From Chitinophaga japonensis (GTDB taxonomy: Bacteria; Bacteroidota; Bacteroidia; Chitinophagales; Chitinophagaceae): a DNA stretch of 64,000 nt. Under the pieces are notes generated by a model, which ran no database searches, was not told the origin of the DNA, and was given only the letters and a program-made list of their open reading frames with translations. The DNA is taken from assembly GCF_007830125.1 (NCBI RefSeq), contig NZ_VLLG01000006.1:124001-188000 (forward strand), read 5' to 3'. The stretch's first letter is position 1, and every line of letters begins with the position of its first letter. Positions 63,123 to 64,000 of this stretch are shown piece after piece. The position numbers and the translations under genes are program-made.

Positions 63123-63243
63123 CAGGCGAATAAAATGCCGCTCGTAAATAGTATCAAAAGCTTTTTCGTCACCCTGCTTGAATAATGCTATTAATGTGGT
63201 ATCGGTATGGTGGGCATATGGTTTGATAGTGATGCAGTTTATC

Positions 63244-63251
63244 CAAATTTA
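63244..63251 (-). promoter_or_regulatory. -7 box (TAAATTTG) of the sigma factor gene
   Basis: An exact TAnnTTTG match places the RNA start near 63237, about 20 bases before the out-of-frame ATG at 63217. That is the same geometry as the glycosyltransferase promoter, which supports 63217 as the ancestral start. Confidence 0.45.
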
Positions 63252-63352
63252 ATAATTAAATCAATTTTTTTTTGAAATTCTGCCCGCCGGAGTAACGGTA
63301 CTCCATTGTAATTGTGTTTATATATATGGACATCTATTTTATGCAGTAGTTT

Positions 63353-64000
63353 ATGGATCCTCAGTACCTGTTATTGCTTTTGGAAAAATACAGCACAGGC
63401 GCCTGCACGCCGGCCGAGCTGGAGCTGCTGGACGCCTGGTACACAGCTTTGGGCAAAGAGCGGCCGGACCAGTTGCTTGACCCCGACAGTGAAGCGGCCA
63501 TGCTGTTAACGCAGCAGAAGCTGCAGGAGCTAAGAGCGCGGCTGACAGCCGTACCGGCCGGCGCGCCGCTGCGTCCCGTACGAAACCCCTTGTGGCGGCG
63601 CATGGGCCGCTGGGCTGCTGTAGTAGCCGGCATCGCCCTGGTATCCGGCATGACCTGGTATAGCTGGCAGCAACGCCGGCAACAGGTAGCCCTGCAGGCA
63701 ACGCCGCAAACGGTAGACAAGCTGGCCTACAGCCGGCACATCACCCTGCCGGACAGCAGCACCGTAGTGCTGCATGCCGGCAGCCGCCTGGAATACCCGG
63801 CTGCCTTCAGCGGCGCCGAAAGAGTAGTGACGCTTTCCGGGGAAGCTTACTTTGATATCCGCGAAGACCCTGCACACCGCTTTGTGATCAATACCGGCCG
63901 CGTAAAGACCACGGTGCTCGGCACCGCCTTTAACATTAAAGCCTACCCCGGCTCCAACGAGATCACCGTATCCGTTACCAAAGGCAAGGTGAAAGTGGAA
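63353..64000 (+). CDS. FecR-family anti-sigma factor, 3' end outside window
   Basis: The first 216 residues of a FecR protein. The ATG at 63353 is the first one after an in-frame stop (TAG, six bases earlier). A short N-terminal anti-sigma part is followed by a transmembrane helix near residues 87-102 (WAAVVAGIALVSGMTWY). The FecR domain then starts: ITLPDSSTVVLHAGSRLEYP, VVTLSGEAYFDIREDPAHRF and TTVLGTAFNIKAYPG. It should hold the sigma factor encoded divergently at 63122 and sense a SusC-type protein further on. The C-terminus is outside the window. Confidence 0.93.
   Translation, partial: MDPQYLLLLLEKYSTGACTPAELELLDAWYTALGKERPDQLLDPDSEAAMLLTQQKLQELRARLTAVPAGAPLRPVRNPLWRRMGRWAAVVAGIALVSGMTWYSWQQRRQQVALQATPQTVDKLAYSRHITLPDSSTVVLHAGSRLEYPAAFSGAERVVTLSGEAYFDIREDPAHRFVINTGRVKTTVLGTAFNIKAYPGSNEITVSVTKGKVKVE

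Overview
The window reads as chromosomal DNA of a Bacteroidota bacterium, most likely of the Chitinophaga type (Chitinophagaceae). The evidence is a SusC/SusD pair driven by an ECF sigma factor and FecR anti-sigma factor, several proteins ending in the type B sorting domain of the type IX secretion system (T9SS), a PorP/SprF-like partner protein, a LytS/LytTR two-component pair, and -7 boxes of the Bacteroidota type (TAnnTTTG). Almost all of it is protein coding. No rRNA, tRNA, CRISPR array, integrase or insertion sequence was seen.

Layout. Positions 1-9404 hold two very large leaderless proteins of unknown function on the minus strand; the downstream one runs off the window. At 9664-10968 is a PQQ-type sugar dehydrogenase lipoprotein. 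At 11258-18502 is a complete sigma/FecR/SusC/SusD uptake locus without local hydrolases. At 18793-22797 on the plus strand are a leaderless papain-like cysteine protease, a dienelactone hydrolase lipoprotein and a phosphoesterase fused to a PQQ-type propeller. At 22794-25251 is a compact hvfABCD/bufferin-type operon: a secreted precursor with three EGKCG motifs, a DUF692 multinuclear iron oxidase, its DUF2063 partner and a DoxX membrane protein. A HAD phosphatase-ATPase fusion (25627-27333) separates it from a metal-uptake-like operon (27338-31509) made of a Cys-rich small protein, a TonB-dependent receptor and a PepSY membrane protein.

From 31590 come an M1 aminopeptidase and a leaderless operon pairing a zinc metallopeptidase-like protein with a metallo-beta-lactamase-fold protein. 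From 37431 to 48898 lies a three-gene surface-adhesin operon: a 2932-residue protein with four propeller-like units, calcium-type thrombospondin-3 repeats and a T9SS sorting domain, its PorP/SprF-like partner, and a TPR/PD40 protein. Divergent from it is a LytS/LytTR pair. Then follow a royal-jelly-type lipoprotein, a small CBM6-like protein, two tandem T9SS-sorted paralogues, an ArnT-type glycosyltransferase, an AraC regulator, small secreted proteins and a 2-oxoglutarate oxygenase. The window closes with a divergent sigma/FecR pair whose sigma gene seems to lack a proper in-frame start.

The most interesting content is the Hvf/bufferin operon next to a putative copper/iron uptake locus, which together suggest a metal-handling island. 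Next are the scattered leaderless giant proteins and proteases of unknown purpose.
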